DNA of 64,000 bases from JASDSY01 sp041441465 (GTDB lineage: Bacteria > Muiribacteriota > UBA9980), in contig JASDSY010000032.1 in assembly GCA_041441465.1 (NCBI GenBank), positions 62,001-126,000 on the forward strand, given 5' to 3'. Positions 26,156 to 35,776 of this stretch are shown here, piece by piece. Numbering within the stretch: position 1 is the first letter of the stretch; each line of letters begins with the position of its first letter. A model generated the notes under the pieces. It saw only the letters and a list, made by a program, of their open reading frames with translations. It had not been told where the DNA came from and did not search any database. Both the position numbers and the translations under genes were made by a program.

Positions 26156-28828
26156 ATGAAAACATGGTTTTGTTTTGGGAAAATCCGTGAAGACGAAAAT
26201 ATAACGCCTGAAATGATTGTTAAAGTAATCGAAGACGGTCGGAAAATCGCTAGTGAATTTAAAAATGTGCCTCTGATAAAAATACTCAGGATATTAGAAA
26301 AAACATCAGACATATTAAATGACCCGAATCATCCTATCAGGATAGAAACCCTCGAAAGAATGCCTGAAATAATAGGCTTCACCAGGCCGATGGTTGAAAC
26401 AGGCTTAAATACGCTGTGCGCCACAATGCGTGTCCCGGCGCTTCTGGCAAGACTCGACACCGATCTCGAGGATTCCAATTTTCTGGACGAATTTACATAT
26501 CACAAAGTTTTTGACGGCTACATAAAAGCGGAACCCCGCGGCTTGATAGCTCACGTATCGGCCGGAAACGTTTTTATAGGGGCTGTCGATACACTTCTTC
26601 AGGGCATAATGACAAAAAACGTCAACATACTTAAAATGTCATCGATAGATACAGTATTCCCTATTTTATTCGCCAAAGCATTAAAAGAAGCCGATCCCGA
26701 AGGAATCGTCTCAAATACATTCTGCCTCGTTCCTTTTAAATCGGGCGACGAAGGCATAGAAAAAATAATTAAAGCCGAATGCAACGTTATAATCGTTTAC
26801 GGCGGCAAGGAAGCCATAGAAGCTTACCGCAAAGGTCTCGGCGTGCATACCAAAGTCGTGGAATACGGCCCTAAATATTCCTGCGCCGTAATTGACGGCG
26901 GAATAATGAAACAAAAAGGCATAAATACTGTCGCAGCAAGTATGGCTCATGATTTCACGATGTGGGAACAATCGGCATGCTCTTCGCCGCATACGGTTTT
27001 TGTAAAAGGTGAAAAAGAGGCTAATGAATTTGCAAAGGCGCTTGCATGTGAACTTGAAAACTATTCAAAAATTTATCCTCATGGTAAAATTCCAGTAAAT
27101 GAAAAAGTAGAAATAACCAAAAGCCGCGAACTCGCAAGAGTTCATCAAGCGCTTGGCGAGGCCGAACTTATTGTTCCGGCTGACGGATCACAGGAATGGA
27201 CTGTGATATACGAAAAAAATTCAGAATTCAGGGTAAGCTGCCATCACAGAACTGCATATGTAAAACCGATTGCTGATTTTGATTCAGCAATCAAAACGCT
27301 CACGCCTTATGGTGAATATATTCAGAGTATAGCAGTTCTGGCTTCGCCGGCCGATACTTTTTATATATCGGAAAAATTATGCGCTATAGGCGCAGACAGA
27401 ATCACAGAACCGGGAAATATGTCAAGGCGTAAAAATGGTACGCCGCACGACGGCACAAGAGGTACGGCGGAATTTGTGCGCTGGGTCTCGATCGGCCAGA
27501 AAAAGCCTCTTGAAGATCAATTTGATTACATGGATACCGCCGAAAGAGATAAACTTACGCTTGAACGCTTAAATTATCTGCTGGCATATTGCCGCGAAAA
27601 ATCAGAATTTTACCGTGGCCGGCTTCCGGTAGAACCACTCAAATCAATAAAAGAGCTTTCTAAAATTCCGATACTTACCCAGAAAGACTTCAGAGACCAC
27701 CTTCCGCCTTCAGGCACCGGAATACTCACCGACAAACTTGGAAAAAGTTATTCATTCGGAAGCGGCGGCACTGTCGGCAAGCCGAAATTTGTATTCAGGA
27801 CTATTGACGAAACGCGGCGCAACGCAAGAGCGCTGGCCAAAGGATTAGTAAATTCGGGATTATGCGAAGGCGATATTGTCGGAAATCTTTTCTTCGCCGG
27901 AAATATGTGGGCTTCTTTTGTAAGCGTAAATATGGCGCTTGAAGAAACAGGGTGCCATATACTTCCGATAGCGGGAAACGCCTGCGATATGGAAGCGATA
28001 ATTTCATACCTGAAAGCATTCTCGGCAAACGTCATAATATCGATACCGTCAGTCATAATATCGCTTGCGCAATACGTCGAAAAAAATAAAATAACCGGAA
28101 TTAAAATAGAAAAAGTTTTTTACGGCGGCGAGCATCTTTTTCCGGACGCTCAAAAATATGTAGCAAATGTACTGGGAGCAAAGATTATAGCATCGGCGGG
28201 ATATACGACAAACGACACCGGAATGGCAGGATATCAATGCCAGTGCTGCCGTGGCGGAATACATCATATAACAGAAAACATACATATAGTTGAAATAGTT
28301 GACCCTGAGACCAATATGCCGGTACCGGACGGCCGGGAAGGCAAAATTATACTTACAAACATAGACAGGTATTTAATGCCCATAATACGATACGAAATAG
28401 GCGATCTTGGAAGAATAATAACTGAGAAATGCGCCTGCGGAAGAACGCTTAAACTTATGGAACTTCTCGGAAGGGCCGACGAAGTGCTGATAATAGGCGG
28501 CGCAAATATCTCGCAGGATTCAATTGCTAAAGCCATTTCCAAAGTCGATGGGCTCTCATTCCATTTTAAAATGACGGCAAAATTGTCAGAAATGCACGAC
28601 CTGCTCGTAGTCGAAGTCGAGGCGCTTGAAAAAATTTCAGAAGAAAAAGGCAGAGAGCTCGAAGGCAAGCTTTACGCAAGCCTTTTGTCTGAAAAACCTG
28701 AATTCGAATCATTTTTAAAAACTCAGAGCATCGCCAAACCTATCGTCAAAGTTTTAAACCCGGGTGAATTACCGCGCAATCCTCGCACCGGAAAAGTAAA
28801 ACATATGTCAGACGAAAGGAAAAACTAA
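26156..28828 (+). CDS. LuxC-like acyl reductase fused to PaaK-like adenylating ligase
   Basis: An 890-residue two-domain protein. Residues 1 to about 455 match the LuxC acyl-CoA/acyl-protein reductase family: GLIAHVSAGNVFIGAVDTLL, ILKMSSIDT, and the acyl-accepting Cys275 in EQSACSSPH. LuxC enzymes reduce activated fatty acids to aldehydes with NADPH. Residues from about 460 to 890 are an AMP-forming ligase of the phenylacetate-CoA ligase type, with P-loop GSGGTVGKPK near 535, YTTNDTGMAGYQC, RYEIGDLGRI and C-terminal PRNPRTGKVKH. A zinc-like Cys set (CQCC, CACG) is present. Known LuxC proteins lack this ligase half. First gene of a six-gene operon, 1 base from the next gene. Confidence 0.9.
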   Translation: MKTWFCFGKIREDENITPEMIVKVIEDGRKIASEFKNVPLIKILRILEKTSDILNDPNHPIRIETLERMPEIIGFTRPMVETGLNTLCATMRVPALLARLDTDLEDSNFLDEFTYHKVFDGYIKAEPRGLIAHVSAGNVFIGAVDTLLQGIMTKNVNILKMSSIDTVFPILFAKALKEADPEGIVSNTFCLVPFKSGDEGIEKIIKAECNVIIVYGGKEAIEAYRKGLGVHTKVVEYGPKYSCAVIDGGIMKQKGINTVAASMAHDFTMWEQSACSSPHTVFVKGEKEANEFAKALACELENYSKIYPHGKIPVNEKVEITKSRELARVHQALGEAELIVPADGSQEWTVIYEKNSEFRVSCHHRTAYVKPIADFDSAIKTLTPYGEYIQSIAVLASPADTFYISEKLCAIGADRITEPGNMSRRKNGTPHDGTRGTAEFVRWVSIGQKKPLEDQFDYMDTAERDKLTLERLNYLLAYCREKSEFYRGRLPVEPLKSIKELSKIPILTQKDFRDHLPPSGTGILTDKLGKSYSFGSGGTVGKPKFVFRTIDETRRNARALAKGLVNSGLCEGDIVGNLFFAGNMWASFVSVNMALEETGCHILPIAGNACDMEAIISYLKAFSANVIISIPSVIISLAQYVEKNKITGIKIEKVFYGGEHLFPDAQKYVANVLGAKIIASAGYTTNDTGMAGYQCQCCRGGIHHITENIHIVEIVDPETNMPVPDGREGKIILTNIDRYLMPIIRYEIGDLGRIITEKCACGRTLKLMELLGRADEVLIIGGANISQDSIAKAISKVDGLSFHFKMTAKLSEMHDLLVVEVEALEKISEEKGRELEGKLYASLLSEKPEFESFLKTQSIAKPIVKVLNPGELPRNPRTGKVKHMSDERKN

Positions 28829-28829
28829 A

Positions 28830-30311
28830 ATGGAAATATGCAAATTTGAAAAACAAATCGCAAAAATTAACGTTAAAGCCGACATGAAATATATGCCGCC
28901 GATCCTTCAATTTGTCCATTCATTTTCGGAAAGCGAAGGGCTTTCATCCAAAAAAGCGACGCTTATGGAAGTAGCGGTCGAAGAAGCCTGCGTCAACGTC
29001 ATTAAGCATGCTTACGCGCCGGACGAAGACGGCGATTTCGAAGTTGCCCTGCTGCGCCGCCCGAATCAAATCGTAATATCGATAGAAGATCACGGGCTTC
29101 CAGTCGATATGAAAGCGCTCGAAAAAAATGAAAATAATAGCCTCGGCATAATGCTTATGAAATCGATCGCCGACGAAACTATTTTTCAAAACCTTGGCGA
29201 ACGCGGAAAATGCATTAAAATAATTAAAAATATTTCTGAAAACTTCGAAGCGCTGAAAGAGCTGGCAAACAGGGAGCCGGCAGCCGTTGAAAAAGCGCCT
29301 GACAACGAACCGCTTGAAATAAGATTCATGAACCCGGAAGAGGCGGCTAAACTTTCAAGATGCATATATCACGCTTACGGCTATACCTATACGACGACAT
29401 TTTATTATCCTGAAAAAATAACGGAAATGATAAATTCCGGAACGTTAAAATCAATCGTAGCATTGGATAAAAGCGGTGAAATAGTGGCGCACCTGGGATT
29501 AAAATTTCCCGCACCTGGCGCAAAAATTGCCGAATCAGCCCAGGCCGCGGTCAATCCAAAGTACAGAGGCCGCCATCTATTCGAGGACATGAAAAAATTT
29601 GCAGCCGAATACGCCAGAAAAACACAGATGTTTGGCCTGTACAGCGAATCGGTAACGCTGCATCCTTACACTCAAAAAGGAAATATTGCGTTAGGCGCCA
29701 AAGAAGTCGGCCTTATTCTCGCATATATTCCAGAAACCGCATTTTTTAAAAAAATACAGGTTGAAAATCAAAATCCTCAGCGTCAGGCAGCGCTGCTTTT
29801 TTACATGAAAACCTCTGAAAGCCCTGAACGCGAGGTTTATTTACCGGAACGCCACACTGAGATAATAAAAAAGATATATTCCCATAACGAACTTAAAAGG
29901 ACATTCGGCCGGGCGGCCAAATATGTGCCTGAAAAACCAACGGCGCTTGAAGTTGATTTCAGCCCGTATCTTAATGCCGCTATGATAATGATAAATTATA
30001 TAGGAAGCGCTTTTACTTTTGAATTAATTTTAAAAAATTACCGGCGCGAATTATGCGAAAAAAAAGCGTCCTGCATATATATTTTCATACCTCTTTCAAG
30101 CCCCGGCGCGCCATCAGCATGCGATGTAGCTGAAAAATCAGGTTTTTCATTCGCCGGAATAATTCCTGAATATTTTTCGGGCGATTGCATAGTTTATCAA
30201 TTTTTAAATAACGTAGAAGTTGACAGTGAAAGAATATGCACCGCTTCGGAATTCGCTCGCGAACTTTTAAAATATATAATTAACGAATACAATAACCGGA
30301 AAAAAAATTAA
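28830..30311 (+). CDS. RsbW-like HATPase fused to GNAT-like domain
   Basis: A 493-residue soluble protein. Residues 1-135 form an anti-sigma-factor-type histidine-kinase-like ATPase: N box EEACVNVIKHAY near 50-61, IEDHGLP near 85, and NNSLGIMLMKSIADE. From about 165 to 300 a GNAT-like acetyltransferase domain is visible (IRFMNPEEAAKLSRCIYHAYGYTY, then AAVNPKYRGRHLFEDM as the acetyl-CoA loop). The remaining 190 residues look like a second, degraded acyltransferase-like part. It could sense or modify the pathway enzymes or their substrate. It starts 1 base after the LuxC-ligase gene with AAAGGA upstream. Confidence 0.8.
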   Translation: MEICKFEKQIAKINVKADMKYMPPILQFVHSFSESEGLSSKKATLMEVAVEEACVNVIKHAYAPDEDGDFEVALLRRPNQIVISIEDHGLPVDMKALEKNENNSLGIMLMKSIADETIFQNLGERGKCIKIIKNISENFEALKELANREPAAVEKAPDNEPLEIRFMNPEEAAKLSRCIYHAYGYTYTTTFYYPEKITEMINSGTLKSIVALDKSGEIVAHLGLKFPAPGAKIAESAQAAVNPKYRGRHLFEDMKKFAAEYARKTQMFGLYSESVTLHPYTQKGNIALGAKEVGLILAYIPETAFFKKIQVENQNPQRQAALLFYMKTSESPEREVYLPERHTEIIKKIYSHNELKRTFGRAAKYVPEKPTALEVDFSPYLNAAMIMINYIGSAFTFELILKNYRRELCEKKASCIYIFIPLSSPGAPSACDVAEKSGFSFAGIIPEYFSGDCIVYQFLNNVEVDSERICTASEFARELLKYIINEYNNRKKN

Positions 30312-30331
30312 TAAAAGAAGGTGCGGAAAAT

Positions 30332-31450
30332 ATGCAAAACATAGAAAACCTTTTTAAAAATAAAAATGCCTTTGATTTAAACGCGGAAAATCAGAATCTT
30401 TTTTTGGAAGCGATGAGAGAGGCTGTTGAATTTCATAGAAAAAACTCAAAAGTTTACGACGGAATATGCTCGCAGCATAATTTTTCGTTCGACCGCGACA
30501 TAAAAAGCGAAAAAGACCTTTATAAAATACCTCATATAATGGTTAACGTTTTCAAGGAAATAAAACTTCTGTCAGTTCCGCAGTCACAGATAACGCTTTC
30601 ATTTACATCATCAGGCACCACCGGAATGACAAGCCAGACCAATTTGGACGATATATCAATACAGAGACAGGGTTTCACAAGAAAATCTACAGTAGAAAGC
30701 TACGGCCTGGCTGCATACGACGAAGAAGTAAATTACGTTTGTTTTTCTTACGACCCGGAGACAAGCGGCACTAAAGGCGCGGCACACACACATACGGCAT
30801 ATACAAGTTTCGCTAAATCAAGAGAGACTTTTTACGCAATATCGCGCGATGAAAAAGGCGAAGCAAAATTTAAAATAAACGAATGCATAGCCGCGCTCGA
30901 CCGTTATAGCAAAAGCGGCCTGCCGCTTAGAATAACGGGGTTTCCTTCTTTCGGATACACGACTTTAAAAAAACTTGACGAAATGGGACAGCATTTTTCA
31001 TTTCCGCAAAGCAGTGTTTTATTTTCTGGCGGCGGCTGGAAACTGCCGGGCGGCGATCCTATATCATTCGACGAATATTCGGAACTTGTAAAACGCGTCC
31101 TCGGAATCGCCAGAGACAGAATCAGAGACGTTTATGGAATGATAGAGCATGGCATACCTTATATGACATGTGAATGCGGAAATTTCCATGTGCCGATATA
31201 TTCGCGGGTTTATTCAGTCGATCCGGCGACGGCGGAACTGCTGCCAGACGGCCAGACGGGGCTTTTAAAATTAATAACCCCTTACATACATAGTGTTCCG
31301 GCTATTTCGATACTCAGCACCGATTATGGCGTTATCGCCAACGACTGCAAATGCGGCAGAAAAACACCGCACATTATTTTAAAAGGCCGGGCAGGAGTAA
31401 AAAAATATGCCGGCTGCGGCATTTCCGCGGCTCAGCTTCTCGCGAGTTAA
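30332..31450 (+). CDS. LuxE-like acyl-protein synthetase
   Basis: A 372-residue adenylating enzyme of the LuxE acyl-protein synthetase family. The nucleotide loop is FTSSGTTGMTSQT. Cys362 in YAGCGISAAQ near the C-terminus matches the acylated Cys of luminescence LuxE enzymes. LuxE activates a fatty acid as AMP ester and holds it as a thioester for LuxC. Both partners lie in this operon, but luxAB and luxD are absent, so light emission is not implied. A GAAGGTG site precedes the ATG. Confidence 0.88.
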   Translation: MQNIENLFKNKNAFDLNAENQNLFLEAMREAVEFHRKNSKVYDGICSQHNFSFDRDIKSEKDLYKIPHIMVNVFKEIKLLSVPQSQITLSFTSSGTTGMTSQTNLDDISIQRQGFTRKSTVESYGLAAYDEEVNYVCFSYDPETSGTKGAAHTHTAYTSFAKSRETFYAISRDEKGEAKFKINECIAALDRYSKSGLPLRITGFPSFGYTTLKKLDEMGQHFSFPQSSVLFSGGGWKLPGGDPISFDEYSELVKRVLGIARDRIRDVYGMIEHGIPYMTCECGNFHVPIYSRVYSVDPATAELLPDGQTGLLKLITPYIHSVPAISILSTDYGVIANDCKCGRKTPHIILKGRAGVKKYAGCGISAAQLLAS

Positions 31451-31509
31451 CAGCGGCTGATTTCTTTAATTGCATTCATACAGCACATTTTTTAAGGAGG
31501 CAACAATTC

Positions 31510-32883
31510 ATGGAACCCAAAAAGTTTATAAATGAAGTATATAATAAAGTTCCGGCATATTCAGACTTTCTATCAAAACATTCCATAACTCCCGATTCGG
31601 ATTGGGAATCAATTCCGCTTATAACGAAAAAAGATTATCTGCTTTCATATCCGCTTGAAAAAATATGCTGGAACGGAACGCTTGACGGGTGTCATTTAAT
31701 AGGCGCCAGTTCAGGGTTCAGCAAATCGGGAACGATTTTTTGGCCTAAAAGACCTGAGGATGAAAGGCATGCCCTGGAAGCAACTGAAAAAATGCTCATT
31801 GAACATCATAATTTAGATAAAAAAAAGACGCTGGTTTTAGTATGCCTGGCATTCGGCACATGGATAGGCGGAATGCAGATTGCCTCCGTAATGAGAACGC
31901 TGGCAACGGCGGGAAAGCATAAAATGACGGTTGCCACGCCGAGTTTAAATCTTGCAGAATCAGTTGAAATATATGATCGTTTCGGCTCTAATTTTGACCA
32001 GGTAATATGGCTTACCAATCCGTCAAACGTCAACCTTATAACCGCTTTATTAAAAAAACGCGGCAAAAAAATAAAACCCGGCACCATATTTTTTGGAGTT
32101 ATCGGCGAATACTTCACGGAAAACTTCAGGGAAAAAATCGCCGCCGATTACGGCCATCCTCAGGACGAACCATTTTGTATATGGACAGGATACGGCTCAG
32201 CCGATACAGGCGATATAGCATCTGAAATCAAGAGCACAATAAAACTGCGCAAGTTTTTTCATAAAAACGCAAAATTATGTAAGCAATTTTTCGGGTCAGA
32301 AAATGCGCCGATGATACTTGCCAAAAGCCCCAGCATTTTTGTCGAAATAATAAATGAAAACATAGTAGTTACCAAAGACCAGCTTGTGCCGCTTGTGCGA
32401 TACGACACAAAAGACGCCGGCGGGCTTCTTTTTAAAAAAGACCTTGAAAATTCAGAAATTCCGAAGGAAATTGTAAGCGGCCTTCCGGACGAAATGGTTT
32501 TTGTATATGGCAGAGCCAGCGACGCCGTTATTTTTTACGGCACAAACCTGCTGGTCGGAAATATTAACGATTTTCTACTATCGCTTCCTGCAAACTATTG
32601 TTACGGCGGTTTTTTTGAAGTAAGGACCAAAAAACGCGACAATGTGACATCTTTTAATTTCACTTTATTTTTAAATACCGATCCGCAGGAAGAGCTTAAA
32701 CATGAATACGAAACGCAGCTGATAGCGTTTTTAAAATCGCAAAGCCTTGAATTTAACGCTAAATATGACGCATTATGCAATTCAATAGGCGAATCGCTAA
32801 TTACGGTGGAATTGAAAAAAATTAATTTTTCAACGGCGACGTTAAAACACCGCTATGTAATCGAGGAGGATAAAAATGTTTAA
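31510..32883 (+). CDS. Divergent PaaK/LuxE-like adenylating enzyme
   Basis: A 457-residue AMP-forming enzyme, distantly related to the neighbouring ligases. Loop GASSGFSKSGTIFWPKRP is near residue 60, followed by GTWIGGMQIAS, IFFGVIGEYFTENF and TGYGSADTGD, then LVRYDTKDAGG. It lacks the PRNPRTGK end seen in the paralogues, so the final catalytic Lys is not obvious. The ATG at 31510 is chosen for its AAGGAGG site. It overlaps the next gene by 8 bases. Confidence 0.75.
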   Translation: MEPKKFINEVYNKVPAYSDFLSKHSITPDSDWESIPLITKKDYLLSYPLEKICWNGTLDGCHLIGASSGFSKSGTIFWPKRPEDERHALEATEKMLIEHHNLDKKKTLVLVCLAFGTWIGGMQIASVMRTLATAGKHKMTVATPSLNLAESVEIYDRFGSNFDQVIWLTNPSNVNLITALLKKRGKKIKPGTIFFGVIGEYFTENFREKIAADYGHPQDEPFCIWTGYGSADTGDIASEIKSTIKLRKFFHKNAKLCKQFFGSENAPMILAKSPSIFVEIINENIVVTKDQLVPLVRYDTKDAGGLLFKKDLENSEIPKEIVSGLPDEMVFVYGRASDAVIFYGTNLLVGNINDFLLSLPANYCYGGFFEVRTKKRDNVTSFNFTLFLNTDPQEELKHEYETQLIAFLKSQSLEFNAKYDALCNSIGESLITVELKKINFSTATLKHRYVIEEDKNV

Positions 32884-34165
32884 TTTTCTGCCTGAGAATG
32901 ACAGATTGGAATCAGGCTTATCAATATATAAGGCAGCCCAAAACTCGGTGTTTTACCAAAAAAAATACAGCGGAATCAGCGAGCCAAAGGATTATGATTC
33001 CTGGCGCAAGCTTCCGCTTCTAACGCGTGATGAAATATACCAGAACACTTTTCCGCGCACACGCGATATGCTTACAATGCCTCTTGAAAATATGATAGTC
33101 ATCTCAACCGGCGGATCTTCAGGAACCGCGCGCTATACCGTTTACACGCACGAAGAGTGGGACCTTTTTTGCGACACACAGGCGAAGGTATTAAAAATTT
33201 TCGGAATCAAACCAGACGACAGGGTCGCCAACCTTTTTATCGCGGGACATATGTGGCCGTCATTTCTGGGGCTTCATGAAACGATAAAAAGGGTCCATGC
33301 CGTTCATCTTCCGATATCATCAAATATACCGCCTGACGAAATATTTGATTTATGCGTGGAATTTGATGCCAGCGTCATTATTTCACTGCCGACGCTCTTT
33401 ATTTTCATGGCCGACCTCGCGCAGAAAACCGGTAAAAAACTACCTTCCTTAAGACTGTTGTGCTATGCAGGAGAACAGTTAAGCCCTGAAGGCGAAAAGC
33501 ATGTAAGGCAGTCGCTTGGAGTATCCGAAATCAGGCCGGCCGCATACACAAGTTCTGACGCAGGATTAATGGGCTATCCGTGCAAACATTGTGAAAATGG
33601 AATATACCATATTCCGACTGATTTTCAATTCATCGAAATTTTGAATCCCGACACGCTCGAACCGGTAAATAACGGGGAAAAAGGCGTTATTGTCGTAACC
33701 AACCTCGGGCGCAAATCATTTCCGATAATTCGTTATATGATAGGCGACGACGGCATAATTTTAAACGAACCATGCGCCTGCGGCGATCCGAATCCGCGAT
33801 TTAAGCTCATGGGCCGGTCCGGGGATGATTTTAAACTCGGCGGCGGCTTCATTTCAATGGCCGAGTTTGAGAAAGCGCTTTCTGAAACTGAATCGTTATT
33901 CAGCCTGAATTACAATATCGAAATTACCGACATTAAGAACCAGGTTGAAATAGTTTTCAGTGTAGAAGCGGCTGATACCCAAAAAGCTGAAAAAGGTAAG
34001 GAAAAGCTTTATGAAGCGATCCTTGAACGTGTAAAGGAATTCAAAGTCGGCCTTAATTTGGGGTACATAAAAAATTTCGAAATAAAGGTTTTGGAACTTG
34101 GGAAGCTGCCGCGCAATCCGCGCACCGGCAAAATAAAAAGATTATTTGACAGGCGGATTGGTTAA
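32876..34165 (+). CDS. PaaK-like adenylate-forming ligase
   Basis: A 429-residue ligase of the phenylacetate-CoA ligase family. Loop STGGSSGTARYT is near residue 80, followed by CYAGEQLSPEGEKHV, AYTSSDAGLMGYPCKHC, RYMIGDDGII, and a C-terminal KLPRNPRTGKIKR with the likely catalytic Lys. It is close in plan to the ligase half of the 26156-28828 protein, so the two arose by duplication. It probably activates a carboxylic acid for the pathway. It begins before the upstream gene ends and its TAA overlaps the MATE ATG. Confidence 0.88.
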   Translation: MFNFLPENDRLESGLSIYKAAQNSVFYQKKYSGISEPKDYDSWRKLPLLTRDEIYQNTFPRTRDMLTMPLENMIVISTGGSSGTARYTVYTHEEWDLFCDTQAKVLKIFGIKPDDRVANLFIAGHMWPSFLGLHETIKRVHAVHLPISSNIPPDEIFDLCVEFDASVIISLPTLFIFMADLAQKTGKKLPSLRLLCYAGEQLSPEGEKHVRQSLGVSEIRPAAYTSSDAGLMGYPCKHCENGIYHIPTDFQFIEILNPDTLEPVNNGEKGVIVVTNLGRKSFPIIRYMIGDDGIILNEPCACGDPNPRFKLMGRSGDDFKLGGGFISMAEFEKALSETESLFSLNYNIEITDIKNQVEIVFSVEAADTQKAEKGKEKLYEAILERVKEFKVGLNLGYIKNFEIKVLELGKLPRNPRTGKIKRLFDRRIG

Positions 34166-35526
34166 TGGAAAACCAGAAAAATTCAGCTGCGGCGCTTGAA
34201 CTTAAGACTCAAAGCGTTGGCAAGCTTCTTCTAAAATATTCAATTCCGACCATTGTTGGAATGATGGTATTCGCGTTTTATAATATCATAGACCGTATTT
34301 TTATAGGGCGCGCCGTTGGCAGTATGGGAATTGCAGCTGTTGGCATTACTTATCCTATATTTATGATATTGATAGCGTTTGGAATGCTTGTCGGTATAGG
34401 AGCCGGTACTCTTGTTTCAATAAAGCTCGGCGCCGGACACCGTGACGAAGCGGAAAAAATTCTTGGCAATGCCCTGACCGTACTGATTATACTTAGCGTT
34501 ATTTCAACAATCGCAGGGCTTTTTTATCTTGAAAATATTTTATTGGCATTTGGCGCGAGTCAAAACACGCTGGGGTACGCATGCGATTTCATGCGCATAA
34601 TTTTTTTAGGGATAATATTTTCATTTGTGGCTATGGGGCTCAATAATGTTATACGCGCCGAAGGAAATCCTGGATTGGCCATGGGAACGATGCTGATTGG
34701 CTCTATTATAAATATTTTATTGAATCCGCTGTTTATATTTGTATTCAAATTAGGAGTTGCCGGTTCTGCGCTTGCGACGCTTGTTTCTAATTTAGTATCA
34801 AGCGCGTGGGTCATCTGGCACTTTACCCGCGGAAAAAGTAACATAAAATTGCGTGCGCGTAACATGGTTATTGAGTTTTCCATAATAAAACAGATATTTT
34901 TCATAGGGCTTTCGCCGTTTATAACACAGCTTGCAGGAAGCGTTGTCGGTATCGCCATGAATAAAAATATGCTGCTTTATGGCGGCGATATTGGCGTGTC
35001 GGCACTTGGAATAATTTCCGGGCTTACTATGTCGCTGATGATGCCAATAATTGGGATCAGCCAGGGCGCCCAGCCGATAATCGGATTTAATTATGGCGCC
35101 GGTGAGTACGCGAGAGTGAAAAAAGCAATTAATCTTTCTTGTATATGGGCTACCGCGATTTCTGCGTTGGTTTTTACCGCCGCGTATGCCGCTCCTGAAT
35201 TCATAATTAAAATTTTTGATTCGCGTACGCCTGAACTTATAACAGTAGGTACGCACGGAATGAAAATTTTTATGATAGGCGTTATTTTTCTGGGATTTCA
35301 AATTGTAGGCACCAATTATTTTCAAGCTGTGGGAAAGCCCAAAACTTCGATATTTTTAACGATGCTTCGGCAGATTATTCTTCTGGTGCCTTTTGTTTAT
35401 ATTTTCCCGTATTTTTGGAAACTCGACGGTTTGTGGCTGGCTATGCCTGCCGCTGATATTATAACGTCGGCAGTTGTTTTTTTTGTTCTTTCGTCTGAAA
35501 TGAAGCGCTTGCGTAAAGAAATTTAA
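34165..35526 (+). CDS. MATE-family multidrug/natural-product exporter
   Basis: A 453-residue membrane protein with twelve hydrophobic helices and the MATE signature of two homologous halves (YSIPTIVGMMVFAFYNIIDRIFIG at the start; GLSPFITQLAGSVVGIAMNK midway). Such carriers export small molecules using a cation gradient. It ends the LuxC/LuxE operon and its start codon overlaps the preceding stop, so it probably exports the pathway product. Confidence 0.93.
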   Translation: MENQKNSAAALELKTQSVGKLLLKYSIPTIVGMMVFAFYNIIDRIFIGRAVGSMGIAAVGITYPIFMILIAFGMLVGIGAGTLVSIKLGAGHRDEAEKILGNALTVLIILSVISTIAGLFYLENILLAFGASQNTLGYACDFMRIIFLGIIFSFVAMGLNNVIRAEGNPGLAMGTMLIGSIINILLNPLFIFVFKLGVAGSALATLVSNLVSSAWVIWHFTRGKSNIKLRARNMVIEFSIIKQIFFIGLSPFITQLAGSVVGIAMNKNMLLYGGDIGVSALGIISGLTMSLMMPIIGISQGAQPIIGFNYGAGEYARVKKAINLSCIWATAISALVFTAAYAAPEFIIKIFDSRTPELITVGTHGMKIFMIGVIFLGFQIVGTNYFQAVGKPKTSIFLTMLRQIILLVPFVYIFPYFWKLDGLWLAMPAADIITSAVVFFVLSSEMKRLRKEI

Positions 35527-35670
35527 GAAGCGGGTTTGGTTATAAATTTTTTGAGTGTTTTTATTATATGTAAAATAACACGCCGAATTTTTTTATATAA
35601 ATTATCTGAGTTAAGTTATTAATTAAAGTTTTGGGCCGTATTAAAAACTCTTATTTAAGTTTATTTAAAT

Positions 35671-35707
35671 AAAAAATCAGAGGCAAGTGTATTTGCCTCT
35701 GATTTTT
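35671..35707. terminator. Strong bidirectional terminator
   Basis: AAAAATCAGAGGCAA and TTGCCTCTGATTTTT form a 15-base perfect stem around a 5-base loop, with T-runs on both strands. It closes the LuxC/LuxE operon and the convergent SH3-peptidase gene. Confidence 0.95.
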
Positions 35708-35776
35708 GTAATTTTTATAGAGAATATTAGTATTTCTTATTTTTCGGTATATTTGGTTTATAAAAGTTGTTTTTTA

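Noticed and set aside
26156..31450. Bioluminescence (lux) operon
   Set aside because: LuxC- and LuxE-like proteins are present, but luciferase subunits and LuxD are absent, and ligase and MATE genes replace them.
34798..35325. 175-codon leftward ORF
   Set aside because: Antisense to the MATE exporter; Lys/Arg/His/Tyr-rich shadow composition.
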